A stretch of DNA of 64,000 bases from Lysobacterales bacterium. Lineage in GTDB: Bacteria; Pseudomonadota; Gammaproteobacteria; Xanthomonadales; Xanthomonadaceae. The DNA lies in NCBI GenBank assembly GCA_017302075.1, contig JAFLEB010000002.1, positions 1 through 64,000 of the forward strand, written 5' to 3'. Under the pieces are notes generated by a model. It was not told the DNA's origin, made no database searches, and saw nothing but the letters and a program-made list of their open reading frames with translations. The position numbers were made by a program, and so were the translations under genes. Of this stretch, positions 1-10,674 are shown in pieces; positions within the stretch are counted from its first letter, which is position 1; each line of letters starts with the position of its first letter.

Positions 1-248
1 CGGGCCGATGCTGGGGGCTACAGCATCAATCGGGAGCCGGGTGGGGGTGGGGGAAGTCGGACCGGCTCCGATCGCCCGACGCGGGCGACGACCGGAGAAC
101 ACAAGTGTTTGTTTGTGAGGTCAAGCGTTTCTTGGATTGGCGCAGAGATTTTGTTGCACCCCTCCCAGCGTTCCCTTGTCTCCATGGGGGTTTTCGCCGC
201 GTTGACCCCTAAAAAAGTTCATGGATGATCGCCTATCGGGAGACTTTG
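1..248. other. Upstream stretch with no gene
   Basis: No convincing coding frame is seen here. An operator-like site AACACAAGTGTT at 98-109 reappears, inverted and with 11 of 12 bases matching, at 1521-1532 between the repressor and Cro-like genes. This suggests the stretch belongs to the same phage-type control region. Confidence 0.4.
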
Positions 249-668
249 ATGCGCAAATCGGCACTCTTCGGCTGCTTGGCCCTGGCATTCGCGGCGTCAG
301 CTGGCGCGCAGGCGCAGACGGCGACGAAGTTCGACCTGATCTGTTCAGGGACCCGACAAATGGGGCTGGAGGCCGCGGCCGTCGCCCACGAATACCGGAT
401 CCGCGTCGATCTGGACGCCGGGCGCTGGTGCTGGGATGCCTGCGAACGGACCTTCGAAATCGCAGAAGCCGCTCCGGATCGGATCGTTTTCGCCAAGGAC
501 GAAGTCGACACTCCGCGTCAACGGCGGACGCTGGAGAACGCCGTCTCCCGTCTGACCGGCGAACATCGGCTAGTGTCGATCGAGACGCGGCCCCTGCCTC
601 GCTTCATGGAAACGAAGGGGCAATGCGAACCGGGTTCGTTTAGCGGGTTTCCGGCCGCGCGCTTCTAG
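249..668 (+). CDS. Small secreted protein of unknown function
   Basis: This encodes 139 residues beginning with a signal peptide: a basic MRK start, a hydrophobic stretch to about residue 18 and an AGAQAQ-like cleavage region. I chose the ATG at 249 over the upstream in-frame start because a GGGAGA ribosome site sits 5 bases before it. The mature part has four cysteines (ICSG, RWCWDAC, GQCEP) that could form disulfides in the periplasm. I do not recognise the family; the style resembles small exported proteins of alphaproteobacteria. It is transcribed toward the S24 repressor gene, ending 2 bases from that gene's stop codon. Confidence 0.55.
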   Translation: MRKSALFGCLALAFAASAGAQAQTATKFDLICSGTRQMGLEAAAVAHEYRIRVDLDAGRWCWDACERTFEIAEAAPDRIVFAKDEVDTPRQRRTLENAVSRLTGEHRLVSIETRPLPRFMETKGQCEPGSFSGFPAARF

Positions 669-669
669 G

Positions 670-1434
670 TCAAAGGCGCCGCATCGTGGTGACGACCAGG
701 GCGCGGATGCGCACCTCGAACTCGTCACCTTCGGATACGCCATCGCTCAGGCGCAGCGGCTCTTTCCAGCGCGGGTTCGTCGATCGCGGCGACAGGACGA
801 AGCCTTCCGCCGTCATTTCGATCTGCTTCAGCGTCAGTTCCCGCTCAGACCCGCCGTTGCGCAGGCGCTCGACCTCGACAATGTCGCCGTGCCTCGGGTG
901 ATAGCCGATGTCCCCAGCATCGACGCAATGGACGAAGTCCCCGTCGAAGATGCTCAAGAGGTTCATGCTGTCGCCAGTGACTTCTGAAATCCACTGGTTC
1001 GCGCCCGGATAGCGCCCGTCGCGGGCGGCCGGGAAGGTGCGGAAGGTCTGGGTCGTGTCGTCAGCCAGAAGCCAAGCGCCTGCCTGGATGCGATCTCGGA
1101 TCGGCAGCTCTGACCGATCGCCGCCCATGAACGGATCGTTCGCAGCAGCAGGAAAGCGCTGGATAGCGCGCCCCGTAATGAGGTCCCGTTCCGTCAGCAG
1201 GTCGGCGAGCGTTCCCTTGACGGCATGGGCCAGCTTGAACTGGATCCCCGGCTTGAAGATGCCGGGCGACTTGCCGATCTCATAAACGCGCCAAGCTTCG
1301 CCGGAACTCAGCCCCATGGCCTCGGCCGCCTCCGCCTGGGTCATGCCCGAGCGCAGACGAAGCGCCTTCAGCGCCTCTCCCAAAGCTTTCATTTCGGCGT
1401 CGTCGTCAGGCGCGCCAAGGATTTCGTCCGCCAT
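670..1434 (-). CDS. S24/LexA-like HTH repressor (CI type)
   Basis: This is a phage-type repressor with an N-terminal XRE helix-turn-helix (around LRSGMTQAEAAEAMGLSS) and a C-terminal S24 self-cleaving peptidase domain. The probable catalytic serine is in TGDSMN and the lysine in LTLKQI. Such proteins hold lysogeny and cleave themselves after RecA activation. The start is uncertain: the ATG at 1434 gives a protein beginning MADEIL, and an in-frame ATG at 1479 is possible. A Cro-like gene diverges from it across an 80-130 base gap carrying inverted repeats, the usual immunity-region layout. Confidence 0.8.
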   Translation of the reverse strand: MADEILGAPDDDAEMKALGEALKALRLRSGMTQAEAAEAMGLSSGEAWRVYEIGKSPGIFKPGIQFKLAHAVKGTLADLLTERDLITGRAIQRFPAAANDPFMGGDRSELPIRDRIQAGAWLLADDTTQTFRTFPAARDGRYPGANQWISEVTGDSMNLLSIFDGDFVHCVDAGDIGYHPRHGDIVEVERLRNGGSERELTLKQIEMTAEGFVLSPRSTNPRWKEPLRLSDGVSEGDEFEVRIRALVVTTMRRL

Positions 1435-1491
1435 GAACGGAGGGTGCAAAACCTTGGCTGGTCGCGCGAGGGCCAACATTATTGGGAGTAA

Positions 1492-1532
1492 GACAAGAAA
1501 ACATTTGCCTTGTCCAGCAAATCACTTGTGTT
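1492..1532. promoter_or_regulatory. Predicted repressor operators between CI-like and Cro-like genes
   Basis: GACAAG at 1492-1497 and CTTGTC at 1509-1514 form an inverted repeat with an 11-base spacer. A second site, ATCACTTGTGTT, lies at 1521-1532 and is matched in reverse at 98-109. Their place between the divergent repressor and Cro-like genes makes them likely binding sites for one or both proteins. Confidence 0.5.
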
Positions 1533-1562
1533 TGGCCTGCGTTCGCCATTCAGGACGCAGCC

Positions 1563-1850
1563 ATGCAATCCCCTCCGACGCCCGTCGCGCGGCCCAAACT
1601 AGCCTCTTGGCTGTTTGAGCGCAGCATCGGCAACGCCGCCGCCGCCGACGCTCTCGGGACCTCCGAACAAAGCATCACCAACTGGTGCAAGCCGTTCGGC
1701 GATCCAGGCCGGACCGTCCCGCGCGAGGCGGCCCTTGAGCGGATCGTGGCCTGGACTGAAGGCGCGGTCACGGCCGTCGACTTCTATCCGCCACACCTTC
1801 GCGGGCCTCAACGGTATGAGCCTGCCCCGGCCCGTGGTGATGCACAATGA
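1563..1850 (+). CDS. Cro-like helix-turn-helix protein
   Basis: This is a 95-residue protein with a predicted helix-turn-helix in its N-terminal half (NAAAADALGTSEQSITNW). It resembles YdaS/Cro-type antirepressors, in which a Trp-containing recognition helix is followed by an acidic tail region. I chose the ATG at 1563; the open frame upstream lies in the operator region. It diverges from the S24 repressor and its stop overlaps the start of the next gene (ATGA), so the two are co-translated. It probably works as the lytic-side switch of a prophage or similar element. The family assignment rests on position and the HTH pattern. Confidence 0.6.
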   Translation: MQSPPTPVARPKLASWLFERSIGNAAAADALGTSEQSITNWCKPFGDPGRTVPREAALERIVAWTEGAVTAVDFYPPHLRGPQRYEPAPARGDAQ

Positions 1851-2075
1851 AACGCCGCACGGAACGCCCCGCCCCGGACTATCGCGAGCATCGTCATCGC
1901 TGGACCGATCTGATCGCCCTGACGCATCAGGCAATCGCGTCGCAGGCCCCGGCCGACCTGAAGACCCTCGGCGAAAAGGCGCTGGACGGGGAAAACATCT
2001 GGACGCCGATCGCACCCTTTCCCGGGGGGCTGATGGGTCGCGTCCTGACCCGCCTCGCCTATGCCTACGCCCGGC
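1847..2075 (+). pseudogene. Truncated prophage-region gene, cut at ~2075
   Basis: An open frame starts at the ATG overlapping the Cro-like stop and codes for about 75 sensible residues (MKRRTERPAPDYREHRHRWT to LTRLAYAYARQ). Beyond about 2070 the frame stays open to 2512, but there it is only the complement of nudC and erpA. The real gene therefore seems to be cut by the join. Its product is unknown; the position suggests an early gene of the same phage-type element. Confidence 0.45.
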
Positions 2076-2392
2076 AGGTCGATCCGGCGCGGCGCGTCGA
2101 ACGCGAGCGTCGCGGCCTCGGCATAGCACCAGGCATGGCCGCTTGGGTCCAGCCCGAGGAAGGTCGCGACGCCGGGACCGCCGCCGACATCGGCGCCGGT
2201 CGCGTGCAGCGGTTGCAGGTCGTCGTCGGCCAGCGCCTTGCCGTCGGCATCCAGCACCACCAGCCGGGCGCCGGGCCACAGCGCGGCCAGCGCATCCGGG
2301 TCGTCGCGCAGATGGTCGGCGCGGTCGAGCGCGCCATCGACGAAGGCGAACGGCGAGGCGGCGCTCACGCGGCCCCGCGCGTCATCGGCCAC
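2075..2392 (-). pseudogene. nudC: 5' fragment of NAD+ diphosphatase (NudC), truncated
   Basis: Read on the minus strand from a GTG at 2392 (or 2368), about 105 codons match the N-terminal Nudix-like domain of NudC. Diagnostic stretches are DGALDRADHLRDDPDALAAL, GGGPGVATFLGL and the ending APRRIDL. NudC cleaves NADH/NAD+ and removes NAD caps from RNA. The zinc ribbon and Nudix box that should follow are absent, because the sequence changes at about 2060-2085 into the phage-type region. The gene lies 30-54 bases downstream of erpA in the same direction. The fragment cannot be enzymatically active. Confidence 0.7.
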
Positions 2393-2421
2393 GCCATGCC
2401 GCCCAGCCGCGCCGGCATCGC

Positions 2422-2799
2422 TCAGACCGTGAAGCTGCTGCCGCAGCCGCAGGTGGTCTTGGCGTTCGGGTTGCGGATCACGAACTGCGCGCCGGTCAGC
2501 GACTCGGTGTAGTCGACGGTCGCGTCCATCAGGTACTGCAGGCTGAGCGGATCGACCAGCAGGGTCACGCCGTCGGTGACGATGGCGAGGTCGTCCTCGT
2601 TCTGGCCCTCGTCGAACTCGAAGCCGTACTGGAAGCCGGAGCATCCGCCGCCCTGGATGTACACGCGCAGCTTGAGCGCGGCATTGCCCTCTTCGGCGAT
2701 CAGCTCGCGAACCTTGGCGGCGGCGGCGGCGGTGAATTGCAGCGGCGCGGCAGGCGGCATCGGGGCGCCTGCGGCCGGCGCGGAAGTCTGGATGTCCAT
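2422..2799 (-). CDS. erpA: Iron-sulfur cluster insertion protein ErpA
   Basis: This 125-residue A-type carrier delivers Fe-S clusters to apoproteins in the cytoplasm. The three conserved cysteines are present: one in GGGCSGF and two in the C-terminal CGCGSSF. The [10 protein letters not shown] segment is typical of ErpA/IscA, and the Ala/Pro-rich first ~20 residues resemble xanthomonad ErpA. I chose the ATG at 2799 (MDIQT); the codon two positions upstream is not a better start. It is followed by the nudC fragment and preceded by the DUF6776 gene on the same strand. ErpA could help supply the Fe-S nitrate reductase made further on, though this gene is host core. Confidence 0.93.
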   Translation of the reverse strand: MDIQTSAPAAGAPMPPAAPLQFTAAAAAKVRELIAEEGNAALKLRVYIQGGGCSGFQYGFEFDEGQNEDDLAIVTDGVTLLVDPLSLQYLMDATVDYTESLTGAQFVIRNPNAKTTCGCGSSFTV

Positions 2800-2844
2800 G
2801 CGCACAGGATGGGGCGCGCGGCCCGGGCATTCAACCGCGCGGGG

Positions 2845-3546
2845 TCAGGGCGCGGGCCCGGCGGCGGTGGCCTCGCCCCAGGTGAAGCCCTGCTCCAGCG
2901 GCGCGCCGGAGGCCGGCACCAGCCGCGCGATCACCCGCACCGGCTTCACCCCCGGCGGCAGGACGATGTCGCCCTCGACCTGCTGGAAGTACTTGAACGA
3001 GTACTCCACCCCGGGCGCGGCCTGTTGCTGGCGCAGCGTGCCCCAGTCCAGCCGGCGCATGCGCCCGCCGTCGCTGGCCTCCACCGACAGGGTCAGGCGG
3101 CCGCGGTTGACCGCGCCGCGGTTCAGGTTCTGGGTGAGGGTGGCGACGAAATGCCAGAGCTGCGGGTCGCGTTGCGCGGACAGCTTGAGCTCGTGCACGC
3201 CCAGGCCGTGGCGCTGCCCGGTCGCGCCGACGAAGCGTTCGTAGAAGGCGATATCGGCGCGCAGCCCGGCGATTTCCTCGTCGCGCTCGGCCAGCGTGCC
3301 CTGCAGGTCGGCGTTGGCCTGCCGGCTGATCTGGTCGGAGCGCGACAGCGTGGCCACTTCCTGCTCCAGCGCCTCGATCCGCGCCTGCTGCTCGGCGATG
3401 CGCTCGCGCGCGTTGCCCGGCTGCGGCGCGAAGGTGCGCCACGCGCCCCAGCCGCCCAGCAGCACCGCGCCCAGCACCAGCAGCCACAACGCCATCCGCG
3501 GATGGCCGCTGTCGCGCATCTTGGCGGGCGGGTGCTCGATCGACAT
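2845..3546 (-). CDS. DUF6776-type membrane-anchored coiled-coil protein
   Basis: This encodes 233 residues from the ATG at 3546. After a short cytoplasmic start there is one membrane helix (about residues 19-38). A coiled coil follows to about residue 95 (EQQARIEALEQEVATLS). The C-terminal region is rich in beta strands and contains FYERFVGATGQRHGLGVHEL, typical of the DUF6776 family. The function is unknown. In xanthomonads this family sits beside erpA and nudC, which matches the arrangement here. The protein probably faces the periplasm. Confidence 0.7.
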   Translation of the reverse strand: MSIEHPPAKMRDSGHPRMALWLLVLGAVLLGGWGAWRTFAPQPGNARERIAEQQARIEALEQEVATLSRSDQISRQANADLQGTLAERDEEIAGLRADIAFYERFVGATGQRHGLGVHELKLSAQRDPQLWHFVATLTQNLNRGAVNRGRLTLSVEASDGGRMRRLDWGTLRQQQAAPGVEYSFKYFQQVEGDIVLPPGVKPVRVIARLVPASGAPLEQGFTWGEATAAGPAP

Positions 3547-3644
3547 CGCCCCGATAAGGCCGCGCTTTTCAGCCTGCGTCAAGCCGCACCGCCGTATAGA
3601 CTCGGGCCGCATGCGCCGCTGCCGGCGCGGGGAGCGACGCCGCG

Positions 3645-4226
3645 ATGGACCAAGCCCACCTGTTCGCCATCGGCGTGCTGCTGGCGTGGCTCGCCGGCAT
3701 CCGCGTGTATCTCACCGTGTTCGGGGTCGGCATCGCCGGCTTCTTCGGCTGGTTGCCGCTGCCGGAGGCGCTGCAGGCCACGCAGTCGCCGTGGGTGCTC
3801 GGGGTGTCCGGCGCGCTCGCCGCAGCGGAGTTCTTCGCCGACAAGATCCCGGGCGTGGATTCGGTCTGGGACCTGTTGCACACCCTGCTGCGGATCCCCG
3901 CCGGCGCGTTCCTGGCCGCCGCCGCGATGTCGCCGGACGGCCAGCTCGGGGCCGGGATGCTGGCGACCGGCGCAGGGGTCGCGCTCACTTCGCACCTGGT
4001 GAAGGCCGGATCGCGCGCCCTGCTCAACACCTCGCCGGAGCCGGTCAGCAACTGGACCGCCTCGGTCACCGAGGACGTCGCCGTGGTCGGCGGGCTGGCC
4101 CTGGCGTTCAGCCATCCTTGGATCGCGCTGGCGCTGGTGGTGGCGATCAGCGTCGCCTTCGCGCTGGGCGTGTGGTGGCTGTGGCGCAAGCTGTTCCGGC
4201 GCGCGCCGAGGCCCGGGGCCGGTTGA
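3645..4226 (+). CDS. DUF4126 family inner-membrane protein
   Basis: This is a 193-residue protein with about five hydrophobic segments. It carries DUF4126 hallmarks: an early GIRVYLTVFGVGIAG, then AEFFADKIPGVDSVWD and a late NTSPEPVSNW segment. The role of the family is unknown. It diverges from the DUF6776 gene across ~100 bases that must hold both promoters. The C-terminus is basic (WRKLFRRAPRP), consistent with a cytoplasmic tail. Confidence 0.8.
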   Translation: MDQAHLFAIGVLLAWLAGIRVYLTVFGVGIAGFFGWLPLPEALQATQSPWVLGVSGALAAAEFFADKIPGVDSVWDLLHTLLRIPAGAFLAAAAMSPDGQLGAGMLATGAGVALTSHLVKAGSRALLNTSPEPVSNWTASVTEDVAVVGGLALAFSHPWIALALVVAISVAFALGVWWLWRKLFRRAPRPGAG

Positions 4227-4629
4227 ACCCGCGCCCGGTGACCGCACCCGGCCGGTTTTTCCGTCAGAATCATGGTGATGGATGCCCTCAGCGGAAGGCG
4301 TCCACGGGGGGATCGATGGGCATGTCCGCCATCCATGCCGGCAGCGCCGGGCAGACGACGCGCTTGCGCTCGCGCAGCGCCAGCGTCGATGGCCGTCTCC
4401 GCGGCCTTCGCGCATTCCCGTCGCGCCCGGCGGCCGGGGGATCGTCGGGCCCGCGCGCCCTGCCGCACGGAATGGAACCGACGCGCAGCCATGCGGTCGC
4501 AACCCCGGCCGGTGCGCTGCAGGCGACGCGCCGGTTCCCGTGCCGCCGACGCCGGTGGCAACCTGCCGATGGGTCGCACCGCCCACCGGCACGCACGCCG
4601 CGACATCCCGCCTCCAGGAGCCACCGTCC
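4227..4629. other. 400-base gap with no gene
   Basis: Several long open frames cross this stretch on both strands, but their protein sequences are low-complexity Arg/Pro/Ala, as expected by chance at high GC. None has a recognisable domain or ribosome site. The gap presumably holds the promoter of the response-regulator gene at 4630. Confidence 0.5.
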
Positions 4630-6311
4630 ATGCAGTCCGCCACCAGCCCCGTCGACACCGCCGATCCCTACCGGGTCCTGATCGTCGAGGACGACCGCAG
4701 CCAGGCGCTGTTCGCCGAGGCCATCCTGCGCGGCGCGGGCATGCGCCCGGAAGTCATCGCGCAGCCGGAACAGGTGATGGCGGCGATGGAGCGCTTCGAC
4801 CCGGACCTGGTCCTGATGGACCTGCACCTGCCGGGCATCAGCGGGACCGTGCTCACCACCCGCATCCGCGAGCATCCCCGCTTCGAACAGGTGCCGGTGG
4901 TGTTCCTGACCGGCGACCAGGACCCGGAACGCCAGCTCGAGGTGCTCGAACTCGGCGCCGACGACTACATCCTCAAGCCGGTCCGCCCGCGCCACCTCAT
5001 CGCGGCCGTGCAGAGCCGGGTCCGCCGCGCGCGCGCGGCGGCGAGCCGGACGGTGGTGGCCGCCGAACCCGAGCGGCATCCGGTGACCGGGCTGTTCACC
5101 CGCCCGGCGCTGATGCAGAAGCTGGCCGCATCGCTCCCGGACGGGCGCGGCGCCGTGCTGCTGGTCGAGATCGGCAATGCCGCGGCCCTGCGCAACCGCT
5201 TCGGCTACGCAGGCTTCGAGTCGCTGATGAACGAAGCGGGCAGGCACCTGGGCAGCGTGGCCGATCCGCATCCCGCCGCGCGCCTCAGCGACAACGCCTT
5301 CCTGGTCCTGGCCCCGGATGGCGAAGCCCGGGCGCTCGCCGCGCTCGCGCGCGGGGTGCGCGACGGGATCGGCTACCGCGACTTCCGCGCCGACGACGAG
5401 ACCCTGCGCCTGCGGGCCACGGTGGGGCATGCGTCGCTCGCGCATGCCTTCGCCGACACCGGCGCGGTCCTCGCCGCGGCGGAGGATGCCGCCCGCGATG
5501 CACGCACCGACCCGGTCGGCGTCGCCGCCTACGTGCCTCCGGCCACCCCCGAGGAGGGAGGCGGCGTGCTCGCCGACCTGCGCGCGGCGCTGGCCGGCGA
5601 CGGCCTGCAACTGGCCTTCCAGCCCGTGGTGGCGGTGGCCGGCGGCGACCAGGCCCAGTTCCAGGTCCTGCTCCGGCTACGCGACCGCACCGGCCAGGAA
5701 CGCCTGGCCGGCGAATTCCTGCCGGTGGCGGAAGGCGCGGGCCTGTTGCCGAAGATCGATCGCTGGGTGCTGGAGCAGGCGCTGGGCCTGCTGCAGCGGC
5801 GGCGTGCGGAGAGCCGGCCGGTGCGCCTGTTCATCTCGCAGGCGCCGCGGACCCTTGCCCAGGATGGGTACACCGCGGAGCTCACGCGCCTGCTGCAGGC
5901 CAGCAGCATCGACGGCACCTCGCTGGTGATCGACATCCGCCTGGAGGATGCGCTGGTCCATGGCCTGCTGCTGCGCCAGGTCTGCGAGGAGCTGGTGCCG
6001 GCCGGCGTGCAGTTCTGCCTCAGCCAGTACCGGCATGGCGCCGATGCCGAGTTGCTGCTGCAGCAACTGCCGCTGGGCTATGTCCGCCTGTCGGCCGATT
6101 TCGCGCGGCTGTCCGGGCAGCAGGCGCTGCGCGACGAGATGCGTGAAGCGATAGACCGCGCCCATCGGCTTGGGCTGCAGGTGATCGGGCAAGCGGTCGA
6201 GGACCCGCAGGCCGCGGCCGCGCTGTGGATGGGCGGTATCGATTTCATCCAGGGCAATCTGGTACAACGGGCCGAACAGGGGCTCGAATTCGACTTCCAG
6301 CACGCCACCTT

Positions 6312-6315
<4 letters not shown>
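4630..6315 (+). CDS. Response regulator with degenerate GGDEF and EAL domains (FimX-like)
   Basis: This encodes 561 residues. A receiver domain comes first (acidic pair at 20-22, phosphoacceptor Asp64 in LMDLHLPG, Lys116 in ILKPV). A GGDEF-like domain (about 150-300) lacks the GGDEF signature, and an EAL-like domain (about 310-555) lacks the EAL triad, having FQVLLRLRD where the motif is expected. The ending GIDFIQGNLVQ plus FDF resembles FimX, a c-di-GMP effector of type IV pilus function. It is therefore likely a c-di-GMP binder or scaffold, not an enzyme. No PAS domain is seen, unlike classical FimX. Its stop overlaps the start of the hybrid kinase gene, its likely partner. Confidence 0.8.
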
Positions 6316-8582
<2,267 letters not shown>

Positions 8583-8596
8583 GCGGGCGCGCCGGC

Positions 8597-9067
8597 TCAG
8601 TCGTCCAGTTGCTGGGCGAGGTAGTTCGCCTCACCGATGCGCTGGATCAGCGACAGCTGGGTCTCCAGCCAGTCGATGTGCTCTTCCTCGGAGTCGAGGA
8701 TGTCGGCGAACAGCTTGCGGCTGACGTAATCGCCGACGGTTTCGCAATGCGCGATGGCCTCGCGCAGCAGCGGGACGGCCTCCAGTTCCAGCGCGAGGTC
8801 GCATTCCAGCAGTTCGCGCGGATCCTCGCCGATGCGCAGCTTGCCCAGCGCCTGGAAGTTCGGCAGGCCGTCGAGGAACAGGATGCGCTCGGCCAGCGCA
8901 TCGGCATGCTTCATCTCGTCGATCGACTCGTGGTACTCGTGGTCGGCGAGCTCCTTGAGCCCCCAGTTCTTCAGCATCTTGGCGTGCAGGAAGTACTGGT
9001 TGATGGCGGTCAGCTCGTTGTAGAGCGCCTTATTGAGGAATTCGATGACCTTGGCGTCGCCCTTCAT
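8597..9067 (-). CDS. bfr: Bacterioferritin
   Basis: This 156-residue ferritin family protein stores iron in a 24-subunit shell. Ferroxidase ligands are visible in [32 protein letters not shown] and [16 protein letters not shown]. The haem-ligand methionine region (IDEMKHAD) is present. I chose the ATG at 9067 ([12 protein letters not shown]), which fits the usual length of 155-160. Bfd lies upstream on the same strand, and a Fur-type box lies before bfd, so the pair is probably iron-regulated together. Confidence 0.95.
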   Translation of the reverse strand: MKGDAKVIEFLNKALYNELTAINQYFLHAKMLKNWGLKELADHEYHESIDEMKHADALAERILFLDGLPNFQALGKLRIGEDPRELLECDLALELEAVPLLREAIAHCETVGDYVSRKLFADILDSEEEHIDWLETQLSLIQRIGEANYLAQQLDD

Positions 9068-9157
9068 GGCGGCCTCCCGCGATGGACAGGCAGGCACTGT
9101 AGCGCGTGATGCGCCACGCCTCAGCGAACGGGAATCGTCCTCATCGGCCGCGATGGC

Positions 9158-9361
9158 TTACGCCGCGCGCGGGAGCACCGGCAGGGGCAGCGCGATGCGC
9201 TGGCGGGTTTCCTCGAGGAGCTCGCCGGCCAACGCCAGGCAACTCCCGCAGTTCGCGCCGGCACCCGTGCGCATGGTCAGCTCGGCCACGCTGGCGCAAC
9301 CGGCTTCGGCGGCTTCGCGGATCTGGCGGTCGGTCACGCCATTGCAGATGCAGACGTACAT
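9158..9361 (-). CDS. bfd: Bacterioferritin-associated ferredoxin (Bfd)
   Basis: This 67-residue [2Fe-2S] protein releases iron from bacterioferritin. The four cysteines follow the Bfd pattern: CIC near the N-terminus (YVCICNGVTD) and CGSC near residue 41 (GANCGSCL). I chose the ATG at 9361. It lies 90 bases upstream of bfr on the same strand, and a strong Fur-box match lies 35-60 bases before its start, which explains iron control. Confidence 0.93.
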   Translation of the reverse strand: MYVCICNGVTDRQIREAAEAGCASVAELTMRTGAGANCGSCLALAGELLEETRQRIALPLPVLPRAA

Positions 9362-9396
9362 GGGCGGTCGGTCCGTGGACTGGACGCCATCACATC

Positions 9397-9420
9397 GCAA
9401 ACGAGAATGATTGTCAATCG
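9397..9420. promoter_or_regulatory. Predicted Fur box before bfd
   Basis: GAGAATGATTGTCAAT at 9403-9418 closely resembles the Fur consensus of interleaved GATAAT-type hexamers. It lies 36-60 bases upstream of the bfd start on the minus strand, overlapping the expected promoter. Low iron would relieve Fur repression and raise bfd, and possibly bfr. Confidence 0.65.
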
Positions 9421-9445
9421 TGCAACGCGGGCCGTTGCCGGCGGG

Positions 9446-9799
9446 TCAGCCCCGGTAGCGGCAGCCCGAGGTGCAGGTCTCGTGCACCACCACTTCCGAC
9501 AGCAGCGGCAGCGCCGGCTTGAGGCGGATCCAGATCCACTCGGCCAGGCGTTCGCTGGTCGGGTTCTCCAGCCCTTCGACCTCGTTGAGGTAATGGTGGT
9601 CCAGCTGCTCGTAGAGCGGCTTGAACGCGGCCTTGAGGTCGGCGAAGTCCATGATCCAGCCGGTTTCGACGCCCGGTTCGCCGGAGACGTGGATCTCCAC
9701 CCGGAACGAATGCCCGTGCAGCCGCGCGCACTTGTGCCCGGCCGGCACGTTCGGCAGCCGATGCGCGGCCTCGAGGGTGAAGACCTTGAAGATGTCCAT
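9446..9799 (-). CDS. queD: 6-carboxytetrahydropterin synthase QueD
   Basis: This 117-residue enzyme of queuosine synthesis turns dihydroneopterin triphosphate into 6-carboxytetrahydropterin. The zinc-binding histidines are in EAAHRLP and LHGHSF. The catalytic cysteine is in HKCARLHGH, the LDHHYLNE motif follows, and the C-terminal E-x-CTSGCRY is typical. The start at 9799 ([13 protein letters not shown]) fits the family. The gene is the last host gene before the left end of the island. Its promoter region now lies between it and the displaced tRNA terminator. Confidence 0.94.
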   Translation of the reverse strand: MDIFKVFTLEAAHRLPNVPAGHKCARLHGHSFRVEIHVSGEPGVETGWIMDFADLKAAFKPLYEQLDHHYLNEVEGLENPTSERLAEWIWIRLKPALPLLSEVVVHETCTSGCRYRG

Positions 9800-9823
9800 G
9801 CGGGCGACCCTGCGGCGCAAACG

Positions 9824-9846
9824 AAAAACCCGCCGTGCGGCGGGTT
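9824..9846 (-). terminator. Rho-independent terminator, probably that of the split tRNA-Met unit
   Basis: AACCCGCC and GGCGGGTT pair around a GTGC loop, with a run of five A on the left (T on the minus strand). It therefore stops transcription coming from the right on the minus strand. It lies upstream of queD and directly beside the left attachment-site copy. No minus-strand gene ends here now. The simplest reading is that it once followed tRNA-Met and was separated from it by the island. Confidence 0.7.
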
Positions 9847-9853
9847 CGCGGGA

Positions 9854-9873
9854 TGGTGGTATGGGTGGACTCG
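9854..9873. repeat. Left attachment-site copy (attL-like) of tRNA-Met 3' end
   Basis: TGGTGGT followed by ATGGGTGGACTCG matches the tRNA-Met 3' end at 63345-63365 except for one missing C. The exact core is ATGGGTGGACTCG (9861-9873 and 63353-63365). Both copies have the same orientation, as required for excision of the DNA between them. Confidence 0.75.
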
Positions 9874-9927
9874 CATTCCATCCAGAACATCCTGATTCAA
9901 AAGGATTTTCTGCAATTAGAACTTTGA

Positions 9928-9950
9928 GTTACCGTCAGACCTACCGTCAC
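9928..9950. repeat. Arm-type integrase repeats at left island end
   Basis: GTTACCGTCA (9928-9937) and CTACCGTCAC (9941-9950) lie 55-77 bases inside the left attachment copy. The same word and its complement recur at the right end before the integrase gene (63168-63244). Such repeats are the usual arm sites of tyrosine recombinases. The rest of 9874-10185 holds no gene. Confidence 0.6.
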
Positions 9951-10109
9951 ACCGATAACCCTTCGGCGAGACGACGCGTGGGGATATTGTCGCACGCTTC
10001 CCACGCCCTAGGAGGTTCCAGCCTCTTGAGGCAGCGACGCAGGAAATGGGCTCAGACCGCACTCTGCTAATGGAAAAATATGTCCATCTATGCCCAGATG
10101 CTGTCTGAA

Positions 10110-10154
10110 AACCAAAAAAATATAAGCCCGCCAAGGGGGTGCCTGCGCACCCCC
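10110..10154 (-). terminator. Terminator after radC
   Basis: GGGGGTGC and GCACCCCC pair around CTGC (10135-10154). On the minus strand this is followed, after a short gap, by a run of T (ATATTTTTTTGG in complement). It lies just downstream of the radC stop and fits as the end of the radC operon, just inside the island. Confidence 0.5.
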
Positions 10155-10185
10155 AGTTCAGAGCCCTGACAAATCTAGCAACACC

Positions 10186-10674
10186 TCAGAGCAGCCCTTT
10201 CGCCACCATACTCTGGCTCTGCCGGCCACCGACGATGACATGGTCGAGCAGCCGTACATCAACCAGCGCCAAGGCCTGCTTCAGGCGCGCGGTGACGGCC
10301 CGATCCGCTGCCGACGGCTCCAACTCCCCCGACGGGTGGTTGTGCGCCACCAGCACGGCCGCCGCATTGAACCTGAGCGCCGCTCGCACGACTTCGCGAG
10401 GGTGGACTTCCGCCCCGTCGATCGTGCCCTGGAACAGCTCGACGTAATCGATCAGGCGATGCCGGGTATCCAGCATCACCGCCGCGAACACCTCTCGCTC
10501 CAGGTGGCCGAGCTTGTCCCGGAAGAACGCGCAGGCCACCGCCGGGTCCTTGAACGAGGTGCCCCGCACCATGCGGGCGTCGATGATCTCCTGTGCGGCC
10601 GCCAGTACCTGCGAGGGATCGGCGGGTGCGTAGCGCGCCTTTTCGCGGACATACAGCCGGGTCTCTACTGACAT
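10186..10674 (-). CDS. radC: Short RadC/JAB-domain protein of mobile element
   Basis: This 162-residue protein has a complete JAMM metalloprotease-like motif: HNHPSG at 111-116 followed at the right spacing by Ser121 and Asp124. EVFAAVMLDTRHRLI is also typical of RadC. The N-terminal helix-hairpin-helix of chromosomal RadC is missing. This is the form found on integrative elements and plasmids, where its role is unclear; an early link to DNA repair is doubtful. The start at 10674 overlaps the end of the upstream membrane-protein gene by 10 bases, so the two are probably one operon. Confidence 0.88.
   Translation of the reverse strand: MSVETRLYVREKARYAPADPSQVLAAAQEIIDARMVRGTSFKDPAVACAFFRDKLGHLEREVFAAVMLDTRHRLIDYVELFQGTIDGAEVHPREVVRAALRFNAAAVLVAHNHPSGELEPSAADRAVTARLKQALALVDVRLLDHVIVGGRQSQSMVAKGLL

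Noticed and set aside
1615..4002. Very long Arg/Pro/Ala-rich open frames on both strands in 1.6-4.7 kb
   Set aside because: They are antisense or off-frame to erpA, DUF6776 and DUF4126 genes and have low-complexity sequence typical of high-GC shadows.
9916..10134. 72-residue minus-strand frame near the left island end
   Set aside because: No ribosome site, no domain, and it covers the integrase arm repeats and terminator.
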